Positions 1 to 7,766 of a stretch of 64,000 nucleotides of DNA are shown in pieces. The notes under the pieces were generated by a model that searched no databases, was not told where the DNA came from, and worked only from the letters and a program-made list of their open reading frames with translations. The DNA is from Clostridium saudiense. GTDB lineage: Bacteria; Bacillota; Clostridia; Clostridiales; Clostridiaceae. Location: positions 153,819-217,818 of the forward strand of contig NZ_CBYM010000002.1 in the NCBI RefSeq assembly GCF_000577815.1, read 5' to 3'. How positions within the stretch are numbered: the stretch's first letter is position 1; every line of letters begins with the position of its first letter. Position numbers and translations under genes: made by a program.

Positions 1-177
1 TGATTTAATAACTTTAGGAACAGCATTTTCTACTCCACCTTGTTGTATTCCCACATTGACTATATCCGACATATAGTCTGGTAATGATAAGTCACATATA
101 GCTTGAACAAATAATAATGCTACTGCAAGTATCATTGACCCAACAAAAGGCTTTAGATGTTTTAATAAATTAAGCAT
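1..177 (-). CDS. ABC exporter, membrane/ATPase half-transporter (5' end only)
   Basis: The first 59 codons of a gene that runs off the left edge. The product begins with a basic amphipathic stretch and a hydrophobic first membrane segment (about residues 11-30), followed by LPDYMSDIVNVG and a QQGG motif. This is the usual N-terminus of MdlB/YknU-type ABC exporters in Firmicutes. An AAGGAG ribosome binding site sits just before the ATG at 177. It is divergent from the marR gene at 360, and such exporters often lie next to a MarR repressor that controls them, so export of a drug or lipid-like compound is inferred. The ATPase domain is outside the window and the substrate cannot be read. Confidence 0.75.
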   Translation of the reverse strand, partial: MLNLLKHLKPFVGSMILAVALLFVQAICDLSLPDYMSDIVNVGIQQGGVENAVPKVIKS

Positions 178-219
178 AAGCTCTCTTCTCCTTATTTAAA
201 TTAATATATTTCTATTTTT

Positions 220-247
220 ATAATAATTATATTTTTATAACTATTAT
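220..247. promoter_or_regulatory. Imperfect inverted repeat, candidate MarR operator 1
   Basis: Arms ATAATAATTATA (220-231) and TATAACTATTAT (236-247) are complementary with one mismatch around a 4-base spacer. It lies between the divergent ABC exporter and marR genes and shares the ATAGTTATA half-site with the palindrome at 276-297. MarR proteins usually bind such AT-rich palindromes in their own promoters. Confidence 0.5.
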
Positions 248-275
248 CTGTCAACACAATAATTATCATTTTATA

Positions 276-297
276 ATAGTTATATTTATATAACTAT
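276..297. promoter_or_regulatory. Perfect palindrome, candidate MarR operator 2
   Basis: ATAGTTATAT (276-285) and ATATAACTAT (288-297) form a perfect 10-bp inverted repeat with a 2-base centre. It ends 3 bases before the -35 box of the marR promoter, a suitable position for autoregulation and for control of the divergent exporter. Confidence 0.55.
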
Positions 298-300
298 GTA

Positions 301-329
301 TTGTAAACTGTTTTTTTATAGATTATAAT
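301..329 (+). promoter_or_regulatory. Promoter of marR
   Basis: TTGTAA (301-306), a 17-base spacer, then a perfect TATAAT (324-329), followed about 30 bases later by the TAAGGAGG ribosome binding site of the marR gene. Confidence 0.6.
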
Positions 330-359
330 ATTATCAGTTATTATTGTAAGGAGGCTAAA

Positions 360-800
360 ATGACTACTTTATATTTAAACGAAATATCTGATAATCTATA
401 TCTACTATTATTATCTCTAAATAGACATATTTTTAATCCTACTGTTCTTACAAAAAAATTTAATGTTCCGCATTCACATATAAAGGTATTATTTTATTTA
501 ATACACCATGGACCAATATCAATTTCTAAAATGGCTAAAGAACTTTGTATTTCTAAACCTAATATGACTCCTGTAATCGATAAATTAGTTGAAGAAGGTC
601 TTGTTACAAGAGACTATGATCCTACTGATAGAAGAGTTATATTAATACAAACTACGCCAAAAGCCCTAGAATTCTTAAAAGAAACTCAAGATTATGTTAA
701 AGAAATAATCAAAGAAAAACTTTCTTCTTTAAATGATGAGGACATAAATACTTTATCTACTTCTTTAGAATCATTATTATCTGTAATAAAGAAATTTTAA
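360..800 (+). CDS. MarR-family transcriptional regulator
   Basis: 146 residues, the normal size of a MarR winged-helix dimer. The recognition region SISKMAKELCISKPNMTPVI and the wing LVTRDYDPTDRR (about residues 85-97) are typical: the DxxDRR wing motif is the family signature. The ATG follows TAAGGAGGC. It is divergent from an ABC exporter gene, and two related palindromes lie between them (220-247, 276-297), so repression of itself and the exporter is inferred. The inducing ligand is unknown. Confidence 0.9.
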   Translation: MTTLYLNEISDNLYLLLLSLNRHIFNPTVLTKKFNVPHSHIKVLFYLIHHGPISISKMAKELCISKPNMTPVIDKLVEEGLVTRDYDPTDRRVILIQTTPKALEFLKETQDYVKEIIKEKLSSLNDEDINTLSTSLESLLSVIKKF

Positions 801-843
801 AACTACTCTTATACTATATTTTATAATAAAAAAAATGTGCAAA

Positions 844-884
844 GGCAAAGGCTCACTCGATAATTTATCAAGTGAGCCTTTGCC
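844..884. terminator. Bidirectional terminator, marR / purine permease
   Basis: A 17-bp stem GGCAAAGGCTCACTCGA (844-860) / TCAAGTGAGCCTTTGCC (868-884) with one wobble position lies between two convergent genes, with A-rich sequence on the left and T-rich sequence on the right. Confidence 0.8.
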
Positions 885-908
885 CTAATTTGTTTTAAAC
901 TAAACTTT

Positions 909-2216
909 TTATATAAATATGAATTTTAATACAAATATTACTCCAACCATTACTGTTGGCCAAGTAACTTCTTTCCATCTACCTGTAAATAACTTTAATA
1001 GTATATATGATACAACCCCAAATACTATACCATCTGAAATTGAATATGCAAATGGCATCATTATTATTGTCAAGAATGCTGGAATTGCTTCAGTATAATC
1101 TTCTAAATCTAATTCTTTTATATTTTCTATCATAAATAATCCAACTATAACTAAAACTGAAGCTGTAACTGCTGAAGTAAACACTCCAAATATTGGTGAT
1201 AGGAATAATGCTAAGAAGAACATAAACGCTGTAGATACTGCTGTTAATCCAGTTCTTCCTCCTTCTGCAACACCTGATGCACTTTCAACAAAAGTACTAA
1301 CTGTACTTGTTCCAAGACATGCACCAACAGTTGTTCCTATTGCATCTGCAAATAACGCCTTCTTAATATTTGGTACTTTCCCATTTTTATCTAACATATT
1401 TGCTTTAGTTGCAACTCCAACTAAAGTTCCTATAGTATCAAACATATCCATAAATAATAAAGTAAATAATACTATTACCATATCCCAAGAAAAAATATTA
1501 TGCCATTCAAACTGCATAAATGTTGAACTTATTGATGGTGGCATACTAAAAATCTTATCTGGAAGATTTACTACTCCCATAGGTATACCTATTATAGCAG
1601 TTATTATCATTCCTAAGAATAATGCCCCCTTAACTTTTCTCGCAACTAATATACCTGTAATTACTATTCCTATAATTGCCAAAAGTCCTGTTCCTGAAGT
1701 AATATTTCCTAAAGATACTATTGTCCCTCCATCTGCTGGATGAATAACTATCCCTGCGCCTTCTAGTCCTAGTAAGGCTATGAATAATCCTATACCAACA
1801 GAAATAGCTCTTTTTATATTTACTGGAATCGAATCAACAATGGCTTCTCTTACATTAAATGCTGTTAATAATAAGAAAATTATTCCTTCTAATAATACTG
1901 CTGTTAAAGCAAATTGATATGAATATCCCATTGATAAAACTACAGTATATGCAAAGAATGCATTTAATCCCATACCAGGAGCTAACGCAAATGGTAATTT
2001 TGCATATAATCCCATCACTAATGTTGCAATTATAGATGATAAAGCTGTTGCTGTAAATACAGCTCCAGAATCCATACCAGCTGCTGATAAAATACTTGGA
2101 TTAACTACAAGTATATATGCCATTGTCATAAATGTTGTAATACCTGCAATAAATTCTTGCTTTGTATTTGTATTGTTTTCTTTAAGTTTAAAGTAATTAT
2201 CTAAAAACTTGTTCAT
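909..2216 (-). CDS. pbuG: AzgA-type purine permease (hypoxanthine/guanine, NCS2 superfamily)
   Basis: 435 residues with about 12-14 hydrophobic segments. The N-terminal FIAGITTFMTMAYILVVNP and the ALAPGMGLNAFF motif are diagnostic of the AzgA/PbuG branch of purine permeases. It imports hypoxanthine, guanine or adenine by proton symport at the cell membrane; which purine cannot be told from sequence. The longest frame starts at a TTG at 2255, but the ATG at 2216 has AAAGGTGA at the right distance and is preferred. The leader has a promoter, an ACGAACATT box resembling a PurR half-site and a short hairpin, but no recognisable purine riboswitch. Confidence 0.88.
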   Translation of the reverse strand: MNKFLDNYFKLKENNTNTKQEFIAGITTFMTMAYILVVNPSILSAAGMDSGAVFTATALSSIIATLVMGLYAKLPFALAPGMGLNAFFAYTVVLSMGYSYQFALTAVLLEGIIFLLLTAFNVREAIVDSIPVNIKRAISVGIGLFIALLGLEGAGIVIHPADGGTIVSLGNITSGTGLLAIIGIVITGILVARKVKGALFLGMIITAIIGIPMGVVNLPDKIFSMPPSISSTFMQFEWHNIFSWDMVIVLFTLLFMDMFDTIGTLVGVATKANMLDKNGKVPNIKKALFADAIGTTVGACLGTSTVSTFVESASGVAEGGRTGLTAVSTAFMFFLALFLSPIFGVFTSAVTASVLVIVGLFMIENIKELDLEDYTEAIPAFLTIIMMPFAYSISDGIVFGVVSYILLKLFTGRWKEVTWPTVMVGVIFVLKFIFI

Positions 2217-2278
2217 TAAATCACCTTTTTCTTTTGTTTTAAAATTATAGTTCAAATTTTATTTTCTTCTCCAAATTT

Positions 2279-2305
2279 ACTCATTCATCGAATTGAAGAA
2301 TGAGT
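2279..2305 (-). other. Hairpin in the purine permease leader
   Basis: GAATGAGT (2298-2305) and ACTCATTC (2279-2286) form an 8-bp stem between the promoter and the permease start. No T-tract follows, so it is not an obvious terminator. It may stabilise the mRNA; its role is unknown. Confidence 0.35.
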
Positions 2306-2315
2306 TACCTTATAT

Positions 2316-2343
2316 ATAATAACAGAATTTTTTAAAAATCCAA
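2316..2343 (-). promoter_or_regulatory. Promoter of the purine permease gene
   Basis: On the minus strand TTGGAT (2343-2338), a 16-base spacer and TATTAT (2321-2316). The ACGAACATT box (2352-2360) lies just upstream of the -35 element. Confidence 0.45.
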
Positions 2344-2351
2344 TAGTTTTT

Positions 2352-2360
2352 ACGAACATT
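2352..2360. promoter_or_regulatory. ACGAACATT box, possible PurR half-site
   Basis: Close to the CCGAACWWT core of Gram-positive PurR boxes and located just upstream of a purine permease promoter. The identical 9-mer occurs at 20781-20789 in the leader of the SAM-hydrolase/ECF operon. Only one half-site is obvious, so this is tentative. Confidence 0.35.
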
Positions 2361-2466
2361 TTTTTATTTTTATACTTTTTTATTCATATTTGAATTTTTT
2401 TATGCATTTTTATATTTTACTGTCGAAACTTTTATTATACTATCAATTTAATAAAAAAAATTATAA

Positions 2467-2494
2467 TTTACATTTAAACTAAAAAGTGTATAAT
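2467..2494 (+). promoter_or_regulatory. Promoter of the zinc uptake operon
   Basis: TTTACA (2467-2472), a 16-base spacer and TATAAT (2489-2494), followed by the candidate metal-regulator operator at 2509-2525 over the transcription start region. Confidence 0.5.
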
Positions 2495-2508
2495 TAATAT
2501 TATAATTG

Positions 2509-2525
2509 CAAATTATTATCATTTG
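2509..2525. promoter_or_regulatory. Candidate Zur/Fur operator
   Basis: CAAATTATTATCATTTG is a 17-base near-palindrome (14 of 17 positions symmetric) resembling Fur-family boxes. It sits about 15 bases after the -10 box and just before the znuA ribosome binding site. A Fur-family gene is the last gene of this operon, so zinc-dependent autorepression is the simplest reading. Confidence 0.5.
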
Positions 2526-2543
2526 ACTTTAGGAGGACAAATT

Positions 2544-3572
2544 ATGAAATTTAAAATACCAAAACTATTATCAATATTATTAGTAACTTCATTATTATTT
2601 ATAGGTTGTAATAACACTCAAGTTTCTGATAAATCTAGCGAAGATGATACTTTAAATATAGTAACATCATTCTATCCTATATATATATCAACGTTAAATA
2701 TTGTAAAGGATATTCCTAATGTAACACTTACAAATATGACAAAATCTCAAACTGGTTGTTTACATGATTATCAGCTTACACCTCAAGATTTAAAAACACT
2801 AGAAAATGCTGATATTCTAATTATAAATGGCGCTGGAATGGAATCATTCTTAGATACTATAATTTCTCAATATCCAAATCTTGAAATAATAGATGCTAGT
2901 TCTGGACTTAATCTTTTAGAAGATGATATACATAGTCATGATGATGATCATGATGCTGATGATGACCACGACCACGATCACGATGCTGATGCTGATGATG
3001 ACCACGACCACGATCACGATGCTGATACTGATGACAACCACGACCACGATCATGAATACAATGCTCATATATGGGTTAGTGTTTCAGGTAATATAGCTGA
3101 AGTAAAAAATATTGCTTCTCAACTTGAAAATTTAGATCCTGAAAATAAAGATGCTTATGAAGCAAATACTAATGCTTATGTTTCTAAATTAGAGGCATTA
3201 AAAACTGAAATGCATGCTGAATTAGATAGCTTACCAAACAGAGATATAATTACTTTCCATGAAGCATTCCCATATTTTGCTGAAGAATTTAATTTAAATA
3301 TTGTTGGTGTTATAGAAATAGAACCTGATTCTGAACCATCTGCTAAGGAAATCGAAAATATAATTGCTACTGTAAAAGCAAACAATATAAAGGCTCTATT
3401 TACCGAACCTCAATATTCATCTCAAGTTGCACAAACTATAGCTAATGAAACTGGAGCTACAGTTTATGAATTAGATCCTATAGTAACTGGGGATGCTAAT
3501 TCTGATGCATATGATGATTATATAAATAAAATGCAAAAAAATCTTGATGTTTTAAAAGAGGCGTTAAAATGA
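2544..3572 (+). CDS. znuA: Zinc ABC transporter, substrate-binding lipoprotein
   Basis: 342 residues. A lipoprotein signal ends in LLFIGC (Cys about residue 22), so the protein is anchored outside the membrane. The family fold follows (NIVTSFYPIY, then HDYQLTPQDLK, then HIWVS). The metal-binding loop is unusually rich in His and Asp (about residues 130-171) and is encoded by near-identical tandem repeats at 2955-3056. It captures zinc, or possibly manganese, and delivers it to ZnuB. The ATG at 2544 has AGGAGG at 2531-2536; a TTG seven codons upstream is rejected. Its stop overlaps the next start (ATGA), indicating translational coupling. Confidence 0.9.
   Translation: MKFKIPKLLSILLVTSLLFIGCNNTQVSDKSSEDDTLNIVTSFYPIYISTLNIVKDIPNVTLTNMTKSQTGCLHDYQLTPQDLKTLENADILIINGAGMESFLDTIISQYPNLEIIDASSGLNLLEDDIHSHDDDHDADDDHDHDHDADADDDHDHDHDADTDDNHDHDHEYNAHIWVSVSGNIAEVKNIASQLENLDPENKDAYEANTNAYVSKLEALKTEMHAELDSLPNRDIITFHEAFPYFAEEFNLNIVGVIEIEPDSEPSAKEIENIIATVKANNIKALFTEPQYSSQVAQTIANETGATVYELDPIVTGDANSDAYDDYINKMQKNLDVLKEALK
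2955..3056 (+). repeat. Tandem repeat encoding the His/Asp-rich loop of ZnuA
   Basis: Three units: 30 bases (2955-2984), then 36 bases (2985-3020) and 36 bases (3021-3056), each beginning GCTGAT and built around CCACGACCACGATCACGAT. The first two are nearly identical and the last has drifted. All unit lengths are multiples of three, so copy-number change would keep the frame. Confidence 0.9.
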
Positions 3573-4363
3573 TAAAAAAAGCTAACTTTAATAAAAATAA
3601 CAGCTGTAATAACTTTTGCTGTACAAAGATTGATAATTTTTCTGTTACTATTGGTAATAATGAAATACTTAAAGATGTAAATCTCCACATTCATTGTGGA
3701 GAGCTTACTTCCATTATTGGACCTAATGGAGCTGGAAAAAGTACACTTCTTAAAGCTTTACTTGGTGAAGTTAAACATACTGGAAACTTAACCTTTACTG
3801 GTCAAAATGATAATACTTATCACCAACCTATAATTGGCTATGTACCTCAATATTTAACTTTTGATAAGAATACACCAATTAGCGTGCTTGATTTATTTGT
3901 CTGTTGTAAAACAACAAAACCTTCATGGATTAAGCCTAAAAAAAAGTTGCGTGAAGAAGTATTAGAAAGTTTAAATAGAGTTAAAGTTCCCTATTTAATA
4001 GATAGACGTTTAGGTGCTTTATCTGGAGGAGAACTGCAAAGAGTTTTACTCGCACTAGCATTAGACCCTATTCCTAATATACTTTTGCTTGATGAGCCTG
4101 TTTCTGGTGTAGATCAAAATGGTTTAGATTTATTTTATCAAATATTACTAGATATTAAAAAGAATTATGATTTATCTATTATTTTAGTTTCTCATGATTT
4201 AGATTTAGTATATAAGTATTCAGATCGTGTAGCACTTATAAACGGTACAGTAGTATGTTCCGGTACTCCTAATCAAGTATTTAATGATCCAGCTACAAAA
4301 AAAATATTTGGATTATCATTTAATGCTTCAAATGAAGATTCATCTAAAACAGGAGGACTTTAA
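3569..4363 (+). CDS. znuC: Zinc ABC transporter, ATP-binding protein
   Basis: 264 residues with Walker A GPNGAGKST, signature LSGGELQR, Walker B LLLDEPVSGVD and switch histidine SHDL, all in the usual order. It powers ZnuB for zinc import. An N-terminal extension of about 20 residues with NNSCNNFCC precedes the ABC domain; its two neighbouring cysteines are unusual and could reflect metal binding or simply an early start. The ATG overlaps the znuA stop by four bases. Confidence 0.93.
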   Translation: MIKKANFNKNNSCNNFCCTKIDNFSVTIGNNEILKDVNLHIHCGELTSIIGPNGAGKSTLLKALLGEVKHTGNLTFTGQNDNTYHQPIIGYVPQYLTFDKNTPISVLDLFVCCKTTKPSWIKPKKKLREEVLESLNRVKVPYLIDRRLGALSGGELQRVLLALALDPIPNILLLDEPVSGVDQNGLDLFYQILLDIKKNYDLSIILVSHDLDLVYKYSDRVALINGTVVCSGTPNQVFNDPATKKIFGLSFNASNEDSSKTGGL

Positions 4364-4366
4364 AAG

Positions 4367-5209
4367 ATGTTTGACAGTTTATATAATGCCATTGATTTTC
4401 TTTTACCATTTCAGTGGCTTTCTCATACATTCATGAAAAATGCTTTTATAGCTATTTTAATTATTACCCCACTATTCGGTTTATTAAGCACGATGGTTGT
4501 AAGTAATAAAATGTCCTTTTTTGCAGATTCATTAGGACATGGAGCATTTACTGGAATAGCTCTTGGTATACTTTTAGGTGGAATGGATCCTATGTGGGGA
4601 GCTACTTTATTTTCAGTTTGTTTTGCAATTGCAATAACTGTAATTAAAAATAAAGGAACTTCTTCTACCGATACAATAATAGGGGTATTCTCTTCTATGT
4701 CTATTGCTTTAGGATTAGTACTTATGAGTTTTTCAAGTAGTTTAAGTAAATTTTCATCATATTTAGTTGGTGATTTACTTAGTATCTCTCAAGGGCAAAT
4801 AGTATTATTAATATTTGTATTCATAGCTGTAATTACACTTTGGGTATTAATATTTAATAAACTCCTTGTTACAAGCTTAAATACCTCACTTGCTAATAGT
4901 CGTGGTATGAATACATTATTAATAGAAATTATATTTACTTGTACTATTGCTGTTATTGTAACAATAACTATAAGATGGGTAGGTTTATTAATTATAAATT
5001 CACTTTTAGTTTTACCAGCAGCTGCTGCTCGTAATATTTCAAAAAACGTTCGTCAATATCATTTATTTTCAATATTGATTGCTATTTTTTCTGGAATTGT
5101 TGGACTAATAATATCTTACTATCTTAATACTGTTACAGGTGCAACTATAGTTCTTGTTGCATCAGTTATATTCTTTATAACTTTACTTGCTAAACGTAAA
5201 TTTATATAG
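4367..5209 (+). CDS. znuB: Zinc ABC transporter, membrane permease
   Basis: 280 residues, strongly hydrophobic, with about 8 membrane segments. It belongs to the ABC-3 metal permease family: FFADSLGHGAFTGIALG near residues 48-64 is the conserved loop, and LLVLPAAAARN is also typical. It forms the membrane channel for ZnuA/ZnuC. GGAGGA lies 9 bases before the ATG, within the end of znuC. Confidence 0.93.
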   Translation: MFDSLYNAIDFLLPFQWLSHTFMKNAFIAILIITPLFGLLSTMVVSNKMSFFADSLGHGAFTGIALGILLGGMDPMWGATLFSVCFAIAITVIKNKGTSSTDTIIGVFSSMSIALGLVLMSFSSSLSKFSSYLVGDLLSISQGQIVLLIFVFIAVITLWVLIFNKLLVTSLNTSLANSRGMNTLLIEIIFTCTIAVIVTITIRWVGLLIINSLLVLPAAAARNISKNVRQYHLFSILIAIFSGIVGLIISYYLNTVTGATIVLVASVIFFITLLAKRKFI

Positions 5210-5230
5210 CATTTTTATGGGGGTATTACA

Positions 5231-5665
5231 TTGAACAATGATATTAATTTTAGTGACCTCCTTAAATCAAATGGTTTAAAGGTTACAAAACATAGGACTT
5301 CAGTTCTTAGGATAATAGTAGAAAGTAAGCAGCCTATTAGTGCTGAAGAAATTTACCTAAAATTAAAAGAAAATTCAATTTCAATTAATTTATCTTCGAT
5401 TTACAAAATTCTTGATTCTTTATCAAATAAAAACATTATATCTAAATGTATATTAGGAGATGATAATAAAACCTCTTATGAAATTACCTCTTCAACTCAT
5501 ATGCATCATTTAATATGCAAACAGTGTAAAGAGGTTTTTCCATTAAACGATTGTCCCTTATGCATTTATGAAAAACATTTAAAAGATGATATGGATTTTG
5601 ATGTAACTGACCATAAACTTGAAATTTATGGCTACTGTAAAAACTGTAAAAAAAATAAAAAATAA
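5231..5665 (+). CDS. zur: Fur-family metal regulator, probably Zur
   Basis: 144 residues, normal for Fur/Zur/PerR. An N-terminal winged helix (KVTKHRTSVLRII, then NLSSIYKILDSL) is followed by a dimerisation half with HMHHLICKQC and a C-terminal CKNC pair, the structural zinc cysteines. An extra CPLC pair lies between them. It starts at TTG with GGGGGT seven bases upstream; the ATG at 5238 is out of frame. It is cotranscribed with znuACB, so zinc sensing is inferred from context; Fur or PerR activity cannot be excluded from sequence alone. Confidence 0.85.
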   Translation: MNNDINFSDLLKSNGLKVTKHRTSVLRIIVESKQPISAEEIYLKLKENSISINLSSIYKILDSLSNKNIISKCILGDDNKTSYEITSSTHMHHLICKQCKEVFPLNDCPLCIYEKHLKDDMDFDVTDHKLEIYGYCKNCKKNKK

Positions 5666-5708
5666 ATTTAAATGGCTCGTATAATTATGATACGAGCCAT
5701 TTAAATTT
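5664..5708. terminator. Bidirectional terminator, zur / galM
   Basis: A perfect 19-bp inverted repeat (5664-5682 and 5690-5708) with a 7-base loop between two convergent genes. The arms end in AAATTT, giving A/T tracts in both directions. Confidence 0.85.
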
Positions 5709-5719
5709 ATTTTATTTTC

Positions 5720-6775
5720 TTATCTTGTACTAACCTTGTATATAGTTGTATGGTTATATTCTTCTCCTGAATTTAATATTACATTTGTAAAGTTTTTATG
5801 ATGTAAACTATCCGGAAAATATTGAGTTTCAAGACATAAACCTTGTCTCTTTTTATATTTAACCCCACCTTTTCCCACTTCTTTTTCATTCAGGAAATTT
5901 CCAGTATAAAATTGTATACCTGGCTTAGTTGTAAATACCTCTAATACCCTTCCACTATTATCATCTATAACTTCTGCTACCTTTTTTAGTTCACCATTAT
6001 AATCATCTATAATCCAATTATGATCATAACCATTACCATTTACTAATTGATCATATTCTTTATTAATATCTCTACCAATACACTTAAATTCAGTAAAATC
6101 CATAGGACTTCCTATTATATCTCTTATTTCTCCTGTTGGAATACTTTCTGAATTTGATACTGTTATTTTTTTTGAATTAATCTTAACTCTATGATTTAAA
6201 ATATCTCCAGATGAATGTCCACTCAAATTAAAATATGAATGATTAGTTAAATTTACTATTGTATCCTTATCACTCTTTGCAAAATAATTAATAACTAATT
6301 CATTTTCATCTGTTAATCTATACTCTACATTAACATTTAAATTTCCCGGATAATTTTCTTCCCCATCCTTGCTTAAATATGATAATTTTATATATTGTCC
6401 ATTATCATCTTCTAATATCTCAGAATCCCATACTGCTCGATTAAATCCTTTAGTTCCACCATGAAGATGATTATTTCCATCATTTTTTGCTAACTCATAT
6501 TTTTCCCCATTAATGTCTATAGACGCACTTGCTATTCTATTCGCACAACGTCCAATTATAGCACCCAAATATGTTGTAGTTGTTTTGTAATCTTCAAAAT
6601 TATCATATCCTAATACAATATCATCACTTTGTCCATTTTTATCCCTTGTTTCAAATGATAAAATTATACCTCCGAAATTAGTAATTCTAACTTTTGAAAT
6701 ATTATTTTCTAAAGTATAAATATAAATCGATTTATTATCAATTTTGTTCTCCATTTCTTCTCTTAAAATTCCCAT
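5720..6775 (-). CDS. galM: Aldose 1-epimerase (galactose mutarotase)
   Basis: 351 residues, full length for GalM. Catalytic and binding motifs are present: GRCANRI, NNHLHGGTKGFNRAVW, LTNHSYFNLSG with the general-acid His, and the late Glu in GLCLETQYFPDS. It interconverts alpha and beta anomers of galactose or glucose in the cytoplasm and feeds the Leloir pathway, whose galK and galT lie at 20.9-23.7 kb. The start at 6775 follows AAAGAGGAGA; an upstream start at 6847 has no ribosome binding site. Confidence 0.93.
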   Translation of the reverse strand: MGILREEMENKIDNKSIYIYTLENNISKVRITNFGGIILSFETRDKNGQSDDIVLGYDNFEDYKTTTTYLGAIIGRCANRIASASIDINGEKYELAKNDGNNHLHGGTKGFNRAVWDSEILEDDNGQYIKLSYLSKDGEENYPGNLNVNVEYRLTDENELVINYFAKSDKDTIVNLTNHSYFNLSGHSSGDILNHRVKINSKKITVSNSESIPTGEIRDIIGSPMDFTEFKCIGRDINKEYDQLVNGNGYDHNWIIDDYNGELKKVAEVIDDNSGRVLEVFTTKPGIQFYTGNFLNEKEVGKGGVKYKKRQGLCLETQYFPDSLHHKNFTNVILNSGEEYNHTTIYKVSTR

Positions 6776-6848
6776 ATTTCTCTCCTCTTTAAAAACAATT
6801 TCAAAGTTAATTATACCAATTCCTCTTTCATGTGTAAACATTCCCAAA

Positions 6849-7661
6849 TTAACTTATTAGTTTTTCATCCTTTAAAATCACTTCTAACTGCTTTACAATA
6901 TTATCAATATTACTCAATATACTAATATCACACTTACTTATACTATCAAATAATTTCTTAATATTACTTTCAAAATCAACCGGCAACTTTTCGCATGATT
7001 TTTCTACAATACTTAATAACCTTTTTTCACCTGGATGTGGTATTTCATTTATTGCAAAAATTATATCAAAATAGCTATCTAAAAAAGCTGAAATTCTGTT
7101 ATTTATATTTACTATATCATTTCTGTTTATCGCTTTTTCTATTTGATTATAGTATGCTGAAAAATTATTTTTTAAAATTGGATAGTTATTTTTTATTATA
7201 TTTATCTTTAATTCTTCAGGATATGGTATAGTATATTTTTCTTGAAGATCTTTAAACTTATTATCTCTATCATATACTATAGAAGAGCTTATTACATTAT
7301 TCCAAAAACAAGTAGTATATCCAATGTGTGCAACATGATTATCAACTACATCTCTCAATTGATCAACTAACCATTCATACTCAAAATATGCTATATCTAC
7401 CGTTATTGATGAATTTCTAATTATAAATTCATCAGATGGTCCCCAAAATGTATTATTTATTTCCATTAAATCTGAAAACTTCTTTGCAATACCTTCCCTT
7501 TTCTTAATCGATATTTCTTTATCTATGATAATATCTATATCTATATCTGAATAAGTGTCCTTTCTTCCACTTGCACATGAACCTGCTAATACTATAGCAA
7601 CTACTTCATTTAATCGCTTAAATTCGTTAACTAGTTGATATACAATCATGTTCATTCCCAT
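6849..7661 (-). CDS. Nucleotidyltransferase-fold protein of unknown substrate
   Basis: 270 residues. The N-terminal 60 residues carry the polymerase-beta-like nucleotidyltransferase signature GSCASG followed by SDIDID, whose acidic residues would bind Mg2+. The rest is mostly helical, as in DUF4037 or aminoglycoside-adenylyltransferase-like proteins, but I cannot assign a substrate. The ATG follows AAGGAGTGAG. It lies 73 bases upstream of galM and may be cotranscribed with it; no functional link is known. Confidence 0.6.
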   Translation of the reverse strand: MGMNMIVYQLVNEFKRLNEVVAIVLAGSCASGRKDTYSDIDIDIIIDKEISIKKREGIAKKFSDLMEINNTFWGPSDEFIIRNSSITVDIAYFEYEWLVDQLRDVVDNHVAHIGYTTCFWNNVISSSIVYDRDNKFKDLQEKYTIPYPEELKINIIKNNYPILKNNFSAYYNQIEKAINRNDIVNINNRISAFLDSYFDIIFAINEIPHPGEKRLLSIVEKSCEKLPVDFESNIKKLFDSISKCDISILSNIDNIVKQLEVILKDEKLIS

Positions 7662-7694
7662 AAAATCTCACTCCTTTTTTCCCTAAATATAATA

Positions 7695-7735
7695 TATAGA
7701 ATGCTACTATATAAATAATAAAGAAGCATTCTATA
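7695..7735 (-). terminator. Terminator after pullulanase gene
   Basis: TATAGAATGCT (7695-7705) and AGCATTCTATA (7725-7735) form an 11-bp perfect stem 32 bases past the pullulanase stop, followed by a moderately T-rich run on the minus strand. Confidence 0.55.
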
Positions 7736-7766
7736 CAATTTATTCTTATTTTTTTAAAATAATATC

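Noticed and set aside
2217..2500. Possible purine riboswitch ahead of the purine permease
   Set aside because: None of the conserved purine-aptamer core or paired loops could be found on the minus strand; only a short hairpin and a PurR-like box are present.
2955..3056. Repeats that could suggest a CRISPR array
   Set aside because: Units are contiguous without spacers and encode the His/Asp loop of ZnuA in frame.
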